Positions 32,816-41,703 of a stretch of DNA of 64,000 bases are shown here, piece after piece. A model generated the notes under the pieces. It saw only the letters and a program-made list of their open reading frames with translations, made no database searches and had not been told where the DNA came from. The position numbers were made by a program, and so were the translations under genes. The DNA is from Chryseobacterium lacus (GTDB taxonomy: Bacteria; Bacteroidota; Bacteroidia; Flavobacteriales; Weeksellaceae): contig NZ_QPIE01000006.1 in the NCBI RefSeq assembly GCF_003336205.1, positions 1-64,000 of the forward strand, in the 5' to 3' direction. Every line of letters starts with the position of its first letter. The first letter of the stretch is position 1.

Positions 32816-33444
32816 TGAAGAAAACAATAACTCTTACAGTTTTTTTGCTGCTCTGCACCACTGCTGCCGCACAGGAAAACGTGGAAGTTCCAGAATCTAA
32901 AAAACTATATCTTAAAGCCAATGGTGTATTTCTGCCCGTCGGTATCATCAATGCAGGCGCAGAATATCAGTTAAGTGAAAAAATGACCATTCAGGGCGAT
33001 GTTTTCATCTCGCCATGGAAATCTGTTTTAGGTAAATATGCCCAAATGTATATGCTGGGATTTGATGCGCGGTATTATTTTGAAGGTGCTTTTAACAAAT
33101 GGTATGTCGGAGCCAATATTAGCGGAGCCAAGTTTATTATGCAGAAATGGAACTATTGGAGCGATGGTCCTTATCAGTATGCAGAAAATTCTCCTATTTA
33201 TGTAACTTCGGATCTCTATCAGGACGGCTTCGCTTTTGCATTGGGAGCAACGGTGGGCTACCAGTTCCCTATTAGCGAGCGATGGAATATGGATATTTTT
33301 GCCGGCGGAGGATTTTTCAACAGTTACTATAAAGGCTTTCACAAGACACTGGATGTGCGGTATGATGAAGTAACAGGATGGAATAAAAGCAGCGAATGGA
33401 TTCCGTACCGTGGCGGAGTTATGTTTTCTTACAAATTAAAATAA
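32815..33444 (+). CDS. DUF3575-family outer-membrane protein
   Basis: A 209-residue protein with a signal peptide (KKTITLTVFLLLCTTAAAQ) and an alternating beta pattern of an outer-membrane barrel. Segments such as LKANGVFLPVGIINAGAEYQ, then MLGFDARYYFEG and KWYVGANISG fit DUF3575. The function is unknown. The stop codon of the preceding thioredoxin-like gene overlaps the ATG (TAATG), and the next gene overlaps in the same way, so the three are translated together. Confidence 0.88.
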   Translation: MKKTITLTVFLLLCTTAAAQENVEVPESKKLYLKANGVFLPVGIINAGAEYQLSEKMTIQGDVFISPWKSVLGKYAQMYMLGFDARYYFEGAFNKWYVGANISGAKFIMQKWNYWSDGPYQYAENSPIYVTSDLYQDGFAFALGATVGYQFPISERWNMDIFAGGGFFNSYYKGFHKTLDVRYDEVTGWNKSSEWIPYRGGVMFSYKLK

Positions 33445-33647
33445 TGAATATAAAGAGTACCCGATATTTAATCATCGCCTGTATCACTTTCGTCGTTCTT
33501 TTTCTGATGAATTACATTGGAAATTCTGCAGATGATAAACTGGAACGTGCGCTGATGACAGCAGCAGCCGGAGTAGTGGGCCTGACCGCCGGAATGTGGC
33601 TGGTGTACCGTAACCGGAATGACGATACGCATCAGGATTTCGATTAA
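33444..33647 (+). CDS. Small membrane protein, 67 residues
   Basis: A short protein with two membrane segments (YLIIACITFVVLFLMNYIGN and ALMTAAAGVVGLTAGMWLVY) and an acidic tail (RNDDTHQDFD). No family recognised. The ATG overlaps the stop codon of the DUF3575 gene (TAATG), which settles the start. The longer frame (33396) runs inside the upstream gene and is not used. Confidence 0.78.
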   Translation: MNIKSTRYLIIACITFVVLFLMNYIGNSADDKLERALMTAAAGVVGLTAGMWLVYRNRNDDTHQDFD

Positions 33648-34834
33648 TCAGGATAAACAACGTATTTGGTTCTGATTTTTTCAAAATTTTCCAAATCCCT
33701 TTTCCAAGAAGCTTTAATTTCTTTCTCAGTTTTTCCGGCGATGATCTGTTTGCGCAGTACATCCGTTCCAGCCAGTTTATCGAAAAACAGGTTTTTCAGA
33801 AAGAAACCCTGCTCAGTATTTTTATAATATCGATACGACTTCAGCAACCATTCCAAGTTCAATTCCCGAAGGTCTTCTGAAAAACCCGAAAGGTTTTCGC
33901 CAAAGCAGGTTTGACCGTTGAGGAAAGGATTTTTTGCGCCATAGTTGGGTTTTGGAACAAACTGATATGGCAAACTTTTCGTCCAGGGAGAACCATAAAT
34001 CTGAAACGGCAAATCTGTACCACGACCTACAGACACCTGAGTTCCTTCAAAAAAGCACAGACTTGGATACAGATTTATTGATTGGTCATTCGGCAGGTTG
34101 GGAGAAGGCCTTTCCAGCATTCCGTAGCGTTGTTTTTTGTGATAATTCGCCATAGGAATCAGCGTATATTTAGCTTTCTTTCCCTTTTTCAGCCAATTTT
34201 CTCCATTCACCATTTTTCCATATTCTCCAATAGTGAGCCCGTACACCACCGGAACAGGATGAAGCCCGACAAAACTAGAAAATCCTGATTTTAAGACGGG
34301 ACCGTCGGTATATCCATCGTGAGGATTCGGGCGATCGAGCACCATCACTTCAATTCCTTGTTCTGCGGCAGCTTCCATAACGTAGGTTAATGTAGAAATA
34401 TAAGTGTAAAAACGCACACCAACATCCTGAAGATCAAATAAAATCACTTCAATTCCATAGAGCTGTTCCGGCCTTGGTTTTTTGTTGGCCCCATAAAGAG
34501 AGACAATCGGAATTCCTGTTTTCGCGTCTGTTCCGTTTTTGATATGTTCACCGGCATCGGCATCCCCACGAAAACCGTGTTCCGGCGCGAAAATGGTTTT
34601 GATGTCTACTTTATTTTTTACAAGAAAATCTACAAGATGTGTTTTATCACTCAACAATCCTGTCTGATTCGTAACAATACCGACTGTTTTTCCTTTGATC
34701 AATGGAAGATACAGTTCATGACGATCCGCTCCGGTCTTGAATCCGGTTTTCTTTTCCTGTGATTTTAAACTATTGATTCCTAAAAAAATTAGGGAGATAA
34801 GAAGTAAATTTTTAATTTTGAGGCTTAAACCCAT
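33644..34834 (-). CDS. DUF1343 / NamZ-type exo-muramidase
   Basis: A 396-residue protein of the DUF1343 family, whose characterised member NamZ is an exo-beta-N-acetylmuramidase that cleaves MurNAc from the ends of peptidoglycan fragments. Landmarks: a signal peptide-like start (MGLSLKIKNLLLISLIFLGI), GKTVGIVTNQTGLLS, FAPEHGFRGDADAGEH, VLDRPNPHDGYTDGPVL and FEGTQVSVGRGTDLPFQIYG. It is secreted or periplasmic. The longer frame (to 35056) runs antisense through the next gene, so the Met at 34834 is taken. The start lies 4 bp from the divergent permease start. A 4-bp overlap with the small membrane gene exists at the 3' end (33644-33647). Confidence 0.93.
   Translation of the reverse strand: MGLSLKIKNLLLISLIFLGINSLKSQEKKTGFKTGADRHELYLPLIKGKTVGIVTNQTGLLSDKTHLVDFLVKNKVDIKTIFAPEHGFRGDADAGEHIKNGTDAKTGIPIVSLYGANKKPRPEQLYGIEVILFDLQDVGVRFYTYISTLTYVMEAAAEQGIEVMVLDRPNPHDGYTDGPVLKSGFSSFVGLHPVPVVYGLTIGEYGKMVNGENWLKKGKKAKYTLIPMANYHKKQRYGMLERPSPNLPNDQSINLYPSLCFFEGTQVSVGRGTDLPFQIYGSPWTKSLPYQFVPKPNYGAKNPFLNGQTCFGENLSGFSEDLRELNLEWLLKSYRYYKNTEQGFFLKNLFFDKLAGTDVLRKQIIAGKTEKEIKASWKRDLENFEKIRTKYVVYPD
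34813..34820 (+). promoter_or_regulatory. -7 box of the FtsX-like permease gene, inside the NamZ-like gene
   Basis: TAATTTTG, a perfect match to TAnnTTTG, 18 bp before the TTG start at 34839 and inside the first codons of the divergent gene. Confidence 0.5.
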
Positions 34835-34838
34835 CAGT

Positions 34839-36071
34839 TTGAATTTTCCATTATACTTTTCCAAAAAAATCGCGCTTTCCAAAGATAATAAAAATAACCT
34901 TTCCCGGGTCATTATCTTTATTGGACGGCTTTCCGTGGCATTAGGCATCATTGTTTCCCTGATCACGGTATCGGTAGGTCTTGGCTCCAAGGAAGCGATC
35001 AAACTGCGTATGGCCGATTTCAGCGGACATATCAATATTAAATCCAAACGTTCCAATTCGTCTTACGATTCTTCGGTATTAGATCAAAAAGGATTACAAC
35101 TCAATAAAATAAAAGCACACCCCGACGTTGCCGGAATGCAAGAATACGCTACTGTTTATGGGATTTTGAGAAATGAGCACAACTTTGCAGGAATTGTTTA
35201 TAAAGGAGTCGGGAAAGATTTTGACCATCAGCGTTTTGAAAAATTCCTGATTGCGGGAAAAACCCCTGAGATTACAGAAAAAGGATTTAATTCCGGCGTT
35301 GCCATTTCAGAGAAAATCGCCGGCGACCTACACCTGAAAGTGAAAGACAGCATTGTGGCCATCTTTTCCAAAAACGGACAAGAACAGCCTTTATACCGAA
35401 AATTCGAGGTTACAGGGATCTATAAAACGGATATTAAAATGATTGATGATCAATTCATCATCGGTGATATCAACCATGCGCGCCGTATTTTGGATATGGA
35501 AAAAACGGATGTTGGAGGTATCGATGTTTTTTTGAAAAACGTGAATGATATTGACAAGGATCTTCCTGATATTGAGAAATATACGGGTGTGAAAAACTAC
35601 ACTGAGAAAGCTACAGATAAATATCCTCAGATTGTAGACTGGATCAATATTTTTGACAATAATATCGCTGTAATTATCGTGATTATGCTTGTTGTAGTTG
35701 TGATCAACATTATTATGGTCTTGCTGATTCTCATTATCGAAAGAACCAATTCTATCGGGCTTTTAAAAACGCTGGGTGCTCCTAATACGCAAATCCGGAC
35801 TATTTTCATCAATTATACACTGATGATTATGATTCCGGGGCTTGTTTTCGGGAATTTAATCGGCATCGGACTGTTGGCGATTCAGCATTTCTGGGGCGTT
35901 ATCCGTCTGAATCCTGAGAATTACTACATCAGTGTAGTTCCCGTGGATATGAATCCGCTGATTCCGCTCGTTATTTCAGCAGGAATTCTCATTATTTCAG
36001 GGTTTTCATTGATTTTCCCAAGTTATCTGATTAGCAAAATTTCACCGGTGAAGTCCATCAAATACAATTAG
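34839..36071 (+). CDS. LolC/FtsX-family ABC permease
   Basis: A 410-residue inner-membrane permease of the LolC/LolE and FtsX type. There is an N-terminal membrane segment (GRLSVALGIIVSLITVSVGL), a large periplasmic MacB-like domain (about residues 55-270), then three further segments (IAVIIVIMLVVVVINIIMVL, YTLMIMIPGLVFGNLIGIGL and LIPLVISAGILIISGFSLIF). It probably moves lipoproteins or other lipids, with an ATPase encoded elsewhere. The start is TTG at 34839 (NFPLYFSKKIAL), since the ORF upstream lies antisense in the NamZ-like gene and no Met is nearer. Confidence 0.85.
   Translation: MNFPLYFSKKIALSKDNKNNLSRVIIFIGRLSVALGIIVSLITVSVGLGSKEAIKLRMADFSGHINIKSKRSNSSYDSSVLDQKGLQLNKIKAHPDVAGMQEYATVYGILRNEHNFAGIVYKGVGKDFDHQRFEKFLIAGKTPEITEKGFNSGVAISEKIAGDLHLKVKDSIVAIFSKNGQEQPLYRKFEVTGIYKTDIKMIDDQFIIGDINHARRILDMEKTDVGGIDVFLKNVNDIDKDLPDIEKYTGVKNYTEKATDKYPQIVDWINIFDNNIAVIIVIMLVVVVINIIMVLLILIIERTNSIGLLKTLGAPNTQIRTIFINYTLMIMIPGLVFGNLIGIGLLAIQHFWGVIRLNPENYYISVVPVDMNPLIPLVISAGILIISGFSLIFPSYLISKISPVKSIKYN
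34880..34887 (-). promoter_or_regulatory. -7 box of the NamZ-like gene, inside the permease gene
   Basis: CAAAGATA reads TATCTTTG leftward, a perfect match. It lies 46 bp before the start at 34834 and within the coding region of the divergent permease gene. Confidence 0.5.
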
Positions 36072-36099
36072 ATTTCCGGAGCAACTTATTTTTAAGTAG

Positions 36100-36107
36100 T
36101 ATATTTG
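36100..36107 (+). promoter_or_regulatory. -7 box of the cysteine synthase gene
   Basis: TATATTTG, a perfect match, 18 bp before the ATG at 36126. It overlaps an upstream in-frame TTG, which is therefore not the start. Confidence 0.6.
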
Positions 36108-36125
36108 CAGTTCTATAATTACTAT

Positions 36126-37106
36126 ATGAAATTCGCAAACAATATTCTGGAAACCATTGGAAATACACCAATGGTAAAACTTAATAAAGTATTAGGAGAA
36201 GATTTTCCTGCTTTGGTTTTGGCCAAAGTGGAAACCTTTAATCCCGGAAATTCCGTCAAAGACAGAATGGCGGTGAAAATGATCGAAGATGCCGAAAAAG
36301 ACGGCCGCCTGAAACCGGGCGGAACCATCATTGAAGGAACCTCTGGAAATACCGGAATGGGCCTTGCACTGGCTGCCATTGTAAAAGGCTATCGCTGTAT
36401 CTTTGTTACCAATACCAAGCAGTCTAAAGAGAAAGCTGATGTCCTGAAAGCTCTGGGAGCAGAAGTAGTTATTTGCCCGACCGATGTGGCTCCAGATGAT
36501 CCGAGATCTTATTATTCCGTTTCGCGCAGACTGGCAGAAGAAACGGAAAACGCGTGGTACGTGAACCAATATGACAACCTTTCGAACCGACAGGCTCATT
36601 ATGAAGAAACCGCTCCTGAAATCTGGGAACAGACGGACGGACGACTCACTCATTTCATTGTAGGCGCAGGAACGGGAGGCACCGTCACCGGTTGTGGAAT
36701 GTTTTTTAAAGAAAAAAATCCAAATATAAAAATCATTGGGGTAGATACTTACGGATCCATCCTGAAGGAATATCATGAAACCGGCGAACTGCATCCCGAA
36801 AATGCTTATACGTATATTACCGAAGGTATTGGCGAAGATATTATCCCGGAAAACTATGATATGTCCGTTATCGATCATTTTGAAAAAGTTACCGATAAAG
36901 ACGGCGCACTGTATGCTCGGAAATTAGCCAAGGAAGAAGGCATTTTCTGTGGTTATTCTGCCGGAAGTGCCATTGCCGCTATCAAACAGCTTCAGCATCA
37001 GTTTACCAAGGATGATATCATCGTCGTGTTACTTCATGACCACGGTTCGCGGTATGTTGGAAAAATTTACAACGACGAATGGATGAAGGAACAAGGCTGG
37101 ATTTAA
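36126..37106 (+). CDS. cysM: Cysteine synthase (O-acetylserine sulfhydrylase)
   Basis: A 326-residue PLP enzyme that makes cysteine from O-acetylserine and sulfide. The PLP lysine is in NPGNSVKDRMAVKM, the substrate loop is EGTSGNTGMGLAL, the phosphate-binding glycine loop is GAGTGGTVTG, and YSAGSAIAAI is near the C-terminus. The CysM or CysK subtype is hard to settle by eye; the family in Bacteroidota is usually called CysM. The ATG at 36126 follows a perfect -7 box. A strong terminator lies after the gene. Confidence 0.93.
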   Translation: MKFANNILETIGNTPMVKLNKVLGEDFPALVLAKVETFNPGNSVKDRMAVKMIEDAEKDGRLKPGGTIIEGTSGNTGMGLALAAIVKGYRCIFVTNTKQSKEKADVLKALGAEVVICPTDVAPDDPRSYYSVSRRLAEETENAWYVNQYDNLSNRQAHYEETAPEIWEQTDGRLTHFIVGAGTGGTVTGCGMFFKEKNPNIKIIGVDTYGSILKEYHETGELHPENAYTYITEGIGEDIIPENYDMSVIDHFEKVTDKDGALYARKLAKEEGIFCGYSAGSAIAAIKQLQHQFTKDDIIVVLLHDHGSRYVGKIYNDEWMKEQGWI

Positions 37107-37138
37107 TTCAGTTACTGAACTTATTTTAGACATAAAAC

Positions 37139-37175
37139 AGCCGGGTGATTGCTAATCTCATCCGGCTATTTTATT
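37139..37175 (+). terminator. Intrinsic terminator after the cysteine synthase gene
   Basis: AGCCGGGTGA, loop TTGCTAATC, TCATCCGGCT, then TATTTTATTTTA. A 10-bp stem with one G-T pair. Confidence 0.88.
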
Positions 37176-37195
37176 TTAGTCATTATTCTGTTTGA

Positions 37196-37747
37196 TCAGG
37201 ATTTCGAGAATCCGTTCACCCATTTTTCATAAGCTCCCATCCAGTCTTTCAGGAATTTCTGGGTTTCTTCCACAGCCGTTCCGTCATCGTTCCAGATTTG
37301 TGAAGAATTTCCGATGTATGCTTCAGGCTGCTGCATCAGCGGAACATCAATGAATACAAAAGCCTGGCGAATGTGATGATTGGCCGCCAAACCTCCCAGC
37401 GAACTGATAGAGGAAGTAACTACAGCTCCGGGTTTCCCTGGCCACACCGAACTTCCGTAAGGCCTGGAACCGACGTCAATTGCATTTTTCAGCGCACCCG
37501 GAATCGTTCTGTTGTACTCTGGTGAAACTACCAGAATACCATCCGAATTTTTAATTTTCTGACGGAAATCTGTCCATTCCTGTGGCGGGCTCTGATCGAG
37601 ATCTTCACTGTACAATGGTAAATTTCCGATTTCTATTATTTCCAGATCAAATCCGTCTGATGAAAGGCGGCTCAATTCATTTGCTATTTTTCTGTTAAAG
37701 CTCTCTTTTCTTAAGCTCCCTACTAACACTGCGATTTTTTTTGCCAT
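37196..37747 (-). CDS. NADPH-dependent FMN reductase
   Basis: A 183-residue flavodoxin-like oxidoreductase. The FMN phosphate loop is VLVGSLRKESFNRKIANELS, and SPEYNRTIPGALKNAIDVGS is the conserved second motif. The family reduces FMN, quinones or azo compounds, using NADPH; the true substrate is unknown. It lies 53 bp downstream of the SDR gene on the same strand, so the two may form a small operon. Confidence 0.93.
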   Translation of the reverse strand: MAKKIAVLVGSLRKESFNRKIANELSRLSSDGFDLEIIEIGNLPLYSEDLDQSPPQEWTDFRQKIKNSDGILVVSPEYNRTIPGALKNAIDVGSRPYGSSVWPGKPGAVVTSSISSLGGLAANHHIRQAFVFIDVPLMQQPEAYIGNSSQIWNDDGTAVEETQKFLKDWMGAYEKWVNGFSKS

Positions 37748-37800
37748 AATTTTTATTTTAAAATGTTAAATTATCACTTTGATTTTTACCAAAAAGTTAA

Positions 37801-38592
37801 TCACGAATTACCATAGATATTGCTTTCACCGCCATCGATAGCGATGACCTGACCGGAAATATATCCGTTCTGATCACTTAGGAGAAATGCCACCAATGAG
37901 GCAACATCAGAAGATTTGCCAAGTTTTTTGGTTGGGTTTCGGGAGGCGTATTCATCCTCAGCAGCCTGTGGATTATCGGGATTTACCTCTCTAAAAGCTT
38001 CCGCCACCATAGGCGTTTTGATGGCACCCGGAGCAATGGCGTTGGTCAGAATTCCATATCTTCCGTATTCCAAAGCTGCATTTTTGCTCATTCCGGCCAC
38101 CGCATGTTTCGTGGCTACGTAAGGGGTTTGATTCATCACACCCCGAATACCGCCCACCGAGGCTACATTTACAATTCTTCCGCCGCCGTTTTTCTGCATC
38201 ACCGGAATTACATAACGCAGTCCGTAATAAACTCCCATCAAATTGATGTCCACCACCTTTTTGAATACATTAACGTCATATTCCGTTAATGGAGCCTGTT
38301 TGCCTTCGATACCGGCATTGTTATAAAAACCATCAATTTTTCCGAATTCCTTTACCGTAGCATTCACATACCCTTTCACTGCTTCTTCATTGGAAACATC
38401 AGCCATTACTGTTAAAAATTTTGCATCGGGATATTTCCCTGACAGTTCATCTTTAGCTTTGTTTAATGCATCCTGATTATAATCTACCAACGCTAAGTTG
38501 GCACCTCTTGATGCAAGTTCCTCCGCAGCTGCAAGGCCTAAGCCCATTGCTGCTCCCGTAATAATTACCGTTTTGTTTGTAAAATCTGACAT
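37801..38592 (-). CDS. Short-chain dehydrogenase/reductase
   Basis: A 263-residue classical SDR. The cofactor motif is TGAAMGLGLAAAEELA (T-G-x3-G-x-G), then DVSNEE, NNAGIEG, the catalytic Ser in NVASVGGIRG and YVATKHAV (Y-x3-K). Asp at the end of the second strand (LALVDYN) points to NAD rather than NADP. It resembles glucose-1-dehydrogenase-like or 3-oxoacyl reductase-like members; the substrate cannot be told. It precedes the FMN reductase gene. Confidence 0.93.
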   Translation of the reverse strand: MSDFTNKTVIITGAAMGLGLAAAEELASRGANLALVDYNQDALNKAKDELSGKYPDAKFLTVMADVSNEEAVKGYVNATVKEFGKIDGFYNNAGIEGKQAPLTEYDVNVFKKVVDINLMGVYYGLRYVIPVMQKNGGGRIVNVASVGGIRGVMNQTPYVATKHAVAGMSKNAALEYGRYGILTNAIAPGAIKTPMVAEAFREVNPDNPQAAEDEYASRNPTKKLGKSSDVASLVAFLLSDQNGYISGQVIAIDGGESNIYGNS

Positions 38593-38875
38593 AAAAATAT
38601 TTTGTTTAAAGATGTTGCTTAAAGAATCTGTTCACATGAACTTCTTCTTCTAAGTGTTTTAGTTTTGTATGATGCCTGTTACCTTTTTCTCATCAATATC
38701 ACTAACTAACTTTTCTGTTTTTTAGGGAAAAAGCACAGCAATGAATTTAATTATTGCCACTTTGTTTCTATTGTTTTATGTTTTTCAATGATTATTGGAT
38801 TAAGGAAAAGTAAAATTACATAAAACCAAACCAATTATTCTTCCATAATTTAGCTTTTCTTTTAATGTATGGAAA
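38593..38875. other. Intergenic region upstream of the SDR gene
   Basis: AT-rich DNA with no gene and no repeat element of the R families. It should hold the leftward promoter of the SDR/FMN reductase pair, but I see no perfect -7 box. Confidence 0.5.
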
Positions 38876-38905
38876 CAAAAAAGCCGAAGATCATATTCTC
38901 CGGCT
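38876..38905 (-). terminator. Intrinsic terminator after ychF
   Basis: Read leftward: AGCCGGAGA, loop, TCTTCGGCT, then TTTTTT. A 9-bp stem with one G-T pair, 26 bp past the stop codon. Confidence 0.85.
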
Positions 38906-38930
38906 CTTGTTTTATCTTATTTATTTTCTT

Positions 38931-40022
38931 TTATACATTAAATCTGAAATGCATGATATCGCCATCCTGCACAATATATTCTTTGCCTTCCACGCCCATT
39001 TTCCCAGCTTCTTTCACTTTCGCTTCGGAACCATACCGGATGAAATCGTCGTACTTAATCACTTCGGCACGAATGAAACCTTTTTCAAAATCGGTATGAA
39101 TAACGCCCGCAGCCTGCGGTGCCGTCCAGCCTTGGCCAATAGTCCAGGCACGAACTTCTTTTACTCCGGCCGTGAAATACGTTTGGAGATGAAGTAAATC
39201 GTACGCTTTTCTAATTAATTTGTTAACGCCCGGTTCTTCTAAGCCGAGTTCTTCCAGAAACATCTGTCTTTCTTCGAAGGTTTCCAGTTCGTTGATGTCT
39301 GCTTCTATCTGTGCAGCGAGTACTACTACTTCTGCATTTTCTTTTGCGGCCATTTCTTCAATTTTCGAAATCCATTCATTGCCGTTTTTAATGGAATTTT
39401 CATCAACATTGCACACGTAAAGAATTGGTTTTTTCGTTAAAAGCTGAACCTCATCAATCATCGCCTGAGCGAGATCATTCGTGTGAAACTCTCTTGCATT
39501 TCTTCCGTCTTCCAGAAATTTCTGAAGTGCAAGCAATGTTTCGTAGGCCAGAATATCATCTTTCTTTCCAGACTTGATGAACTTTTTTGCTTTATCTACG
39601 GCTTTTCCTATCGTTTCCAAATCTTTCAACTGAAGTTCGATATCGATAATTTCCTTATCCCGCAACGGATCTACAGACCCTTCCACATGAATGATATTTC
39701 CGTTTTCAAAACATCTTAGCACGTGAATAATCGCTTCACATTCGCGGATGTTGGCAAGAAACTGATTTCCCAAACCTTCTCCTTTTGAAGCTCCTTTCAC
39801 CAGGCCGGCAATATCCACAATTTCTACTACTGCAGGCAGAACGCGCTCAGGATTGACCAGTTTTTCCAGTTCAAAAAGTCGCGGATCCGGCACAGAAACT
39901 GTTCCGATGTTGGGTTCAATCGTGCAGAAAGGGTAGTTTGCCGATTGTGCTTTGGCGTTGCTTAAACAATTAAAAAGAGTTGACTTGCCTACATTCGGAA
40001 GCCCTACAATACCACATTTCAT
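38931..40022 (-). CDS. ychF: YchF/Ola1-type P-loop ATPase
   Basis: A 363-residue member of the Obg family that prefers ATP. The P-loop is [12 protein letters not shown], followed by [11 protein letters not shown] (G2), [16 protein letters not shown] (G3) and the altered G4 VCNVDE that explains nucleotide choice. A TGS domain closes the protein ([20 protein letters not shown] ... [11 protein letters not shown]). It binds ribosomes and is linked to stress and redox control. A perfect leftward -7 box (CAAAGATA at 40091-40098) lies upstream. Confidence 0.97.
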   Translation of the reverse strand: MKCGIVGLPNVGKSTLFNCLSNAKAQSANYPFCTIEPNIGTVSVPDPRLFELEKLVNPERVLPAVVEIVDIAGLVKGASKGEGLGNQFLANIRECEAIIHVLRCFENGNIIHVEGSVDPLRDKEIIDIELQLKDLETIGKAVDKAKKFIKSGKKDDILAYETLLALQKFLEDGRNAREFHTNDLAQAMIDEVQLLTKKPILYVCNVDENSIKNGNEWISKIEEMAAKENAEVVVLAAQIEADINELETFEERQMFLEELGLEEPGVNKLIRKAYDLLHLQTYFTAGVKEVRAWTIGQGWTAPQAAGVIHTDFEKGFIRAEVIKYDDFIRYGSEAKVKEAGKMGVEGKEYIVQDGDIMHFRFNV

Positions 40023-40090
40023 AGATGACGAATTAGAATATTCCGGGCTAAGAAAAACGATGTTCCTATGCCCTTTTGTTTTAGTGAGCG

Positions 40091-40098
40091 CAAAGATA
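40091..40098 (-). promoter_or_regulatory. -7 box of ychF
   Basis: CAAAGATA reads TATCTTTG leftward, 69 bp before the start codon. Confidence 0.5.
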
Positions 40099-40181
40099 GT
40101 GATATGGATCGTGACTGGAAAATAAAGATATGAAGGAATGGGGAAATAAATTTCCGCTCTTTATATACCTCATCTTTACCC

Positions 40182-40218
40182 ACAAAAAAAGTCCAGGAAA
40201 TTCCTGAACTTCTTTTTT
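40182..40218 (-). terminator. Intrinsic terminator after the RRM protein gene
   Basis: AAGTCCAGGAA and TTCCTGAACTT form an 11-bp stem with one G-T pair, and the leftward strand continues as a T-run (TTTTTTT). Confidence 0.88.
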
Positions 40219-40234
40219 GGTAAGATATTTAATA

Positions 40235-40558
40235 TTACCAGTCTCTTCTCCGGTCGTTGCCGCCTCTGTTGTAGCCTCCGCCACCTCCGTTTCCACCGAA
40301 GCTTCTTGGCTTCTGCTCTTTCGGACGTGCTTCAGATACATTCAGCACTTTTTGCTTGAATTCCTTTTGATTCAGTTCTTCAATTGCTTTCAGTGCGTCT
40401 TCGTTTTCCGGCATTTCAACGAAACCGAATCCACGGCTTCTTCCCGTTTCACGGTCGGTAATGATTTTTGCTGATTCCACTTCTCCGTAGTTTTCGAAAA
40501 GTGCTTGTAACTCGCTCTCAACTGTATTGTAGTTAAGATTTGAAATAAAAATGTTCAT
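40235..40558 (-). CDS. RRM RNA-binding protein
   Basis: A 107-residue protein with one RNA recognition motif. RNP2 is NIFISNLNYN at the start and RNP1 is GRSRGFGFVEM at about residues 42-52. The tail is Gly/Arg-rich (GGNGGGGGYNRGGNDRRRDW). Such small RRM proteins are common in Bacteroidota, bind RNA broadly, and can act as cold-shock or general post-transcriptional regulators. Single gene with its own terminator. Confidence 0.95.
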   Translation of the reverse strand: MNIFISNLNYNTVESELQALFENYGEVESAKIITDRETGRSRGFGFVEMPENEDALKAIEELNQKEFKQKVLNVSEARPKEQKPRSFGGNGGGGGYNRGGNDRRRDW

Positions 40559-40723
40559 AATAAAAAATTAAAAAAAATTTGATTAAATAGTGGAAATCAA
40601 TTGAACGGACATATGAACATTGATTGAATTTCTCATTAAATAACTGGGTGCAAGATACAATTATATTTTAAATCCGCAGAATTTTTATGTTACGGCAATA
40701 ATAAATCTTCAAGACCCTGGTTC

Positions 40724-41641
40724 TCAACCTATTTGAACTGGAATCAGTTGTTGAGGGAGATACGTTTCGGCAAATATTTTCCTAGCTTCATCCGTGAAAA
40801 CCGACAGATCCTGATAACGGTTGGAAAAATGTCCGAGAATTAATTTCCCAACCTGCGCTTTCCGAGCAATTCTGGCGGCTTCCAGCGCAGTACTATGACC
40901 GGTGTGTTGCGCCATTTCGCTAAGATCGTGCAGGAAAGTAGCTTCGTGATACAGGACATCTACATTCTGAATAATGGGAATGATCTCTTCTGAATAACGG
41001 GTATCACTACAAAAAGCATAGGAAACAGATTTTGTAGGATCGGTGGTCAACACTTCGTTTTTCAACACATAACCATCTTTCAATATAAAATCTTTTCCCA
41101 GTTTCAGATTGTGATAATCGCAGGTTTCAATTTCAGGATATTTTATAATTTCCTTTATATTAAGATGGCGTGGTTTCTGTTTTTCCCGAAAAAGATAACC
41201 ATTACAATAAATTCTGTGTTTCAGTGGAATCGTGAATACTTCTACCCTCTGGTCTTCATAAATTTTTTCTGATTGTTTACTGCTCAGCTCATGATAGATT
41301 ATTTCAAAACCTCGATGGGTTTCCGTCAATCTGAAAATGGTTTCCAACATTTCAGCAATTCCTTTCGGGCCATAAATATGCATCGGCGTTTCGCGCCCCA
41401 ACAGCCGGAAAGAAGCGATAAGCCCGGGCAATCCGAAACAGTGATCGCCATGAAGATGAGAAATAAAAATATGATTTATTTTCGAAAATCTGCTTTTCGC
41501 TTTTCTAAGTTGCACCTGTGTTCCCTCGCCACAATCTATCAGAAAATGCCGTTCCTCCATTTCCAACAATTGAGCTGTAGGTGCAGAATTTACCGTGGGT
41601 ATTGCGGAATTAAAACCGAGAATGGTAAGATGGGTACTCAA
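40724..41641 (-). CDS. rnz: Ribonuclease Z
   Basis: A 305-residue metallo-beta-lactamase-fold endonuclease that trims the 3' end of tRNA precursors. The zinc motif is FISHLHGDHCFGLPGL, with further ligands in YEATFLHDLSEMAQHTGHST and LGHFSNRY. Full length for the short (bacterial) form. The start appears to be TTG at 41641 (STHLTILGFNSAIPT); no ATG lies in frame nearby upstream. It follows rdgB by 62 bp on the same strand. Confidence 0.95.
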   Translation of the reverse strand: MSTHLTILGFNSAIPTVNSAPTAQLLEMEERHFLIDCGEGTQVQLRKAKSRFSKINHIFISHLHGDHCFGLPGLIASFRLLGRETPMHIYGPKGIAEMLETIFRLTETHRGFEIIYHELSSKQSEKIYEDQRVEVFTIPLKHRIYCNGYLFREKQKPRHLNIKEIIKYPEIETCDYHNLKLGKDFILKDGYVLKNEVLTTDPTKSVSYAFCSDTRYSEEIIPIIQNVDVLYHEATFLHDLSEMAQHTGHSTALEAARIARKAQVGKLILGHFSNRYQDLSVFTDEARKIFAETYLPQQLIPVQIG

Positions 41642-41703
41642 AAAATAGTATTTTCTCTATTAACAATTCCGTAAAAATAGGAAAAAAAAGACTACGGCAG
41701 GAA

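Noticed and set aside
34835-35056. The 74-codon N-terminal extension of the NamZ-like gene
   Set aside because: It is antisense to the permease coding region and precedes a normal signal peptide; the Met at 34834 fits the family.
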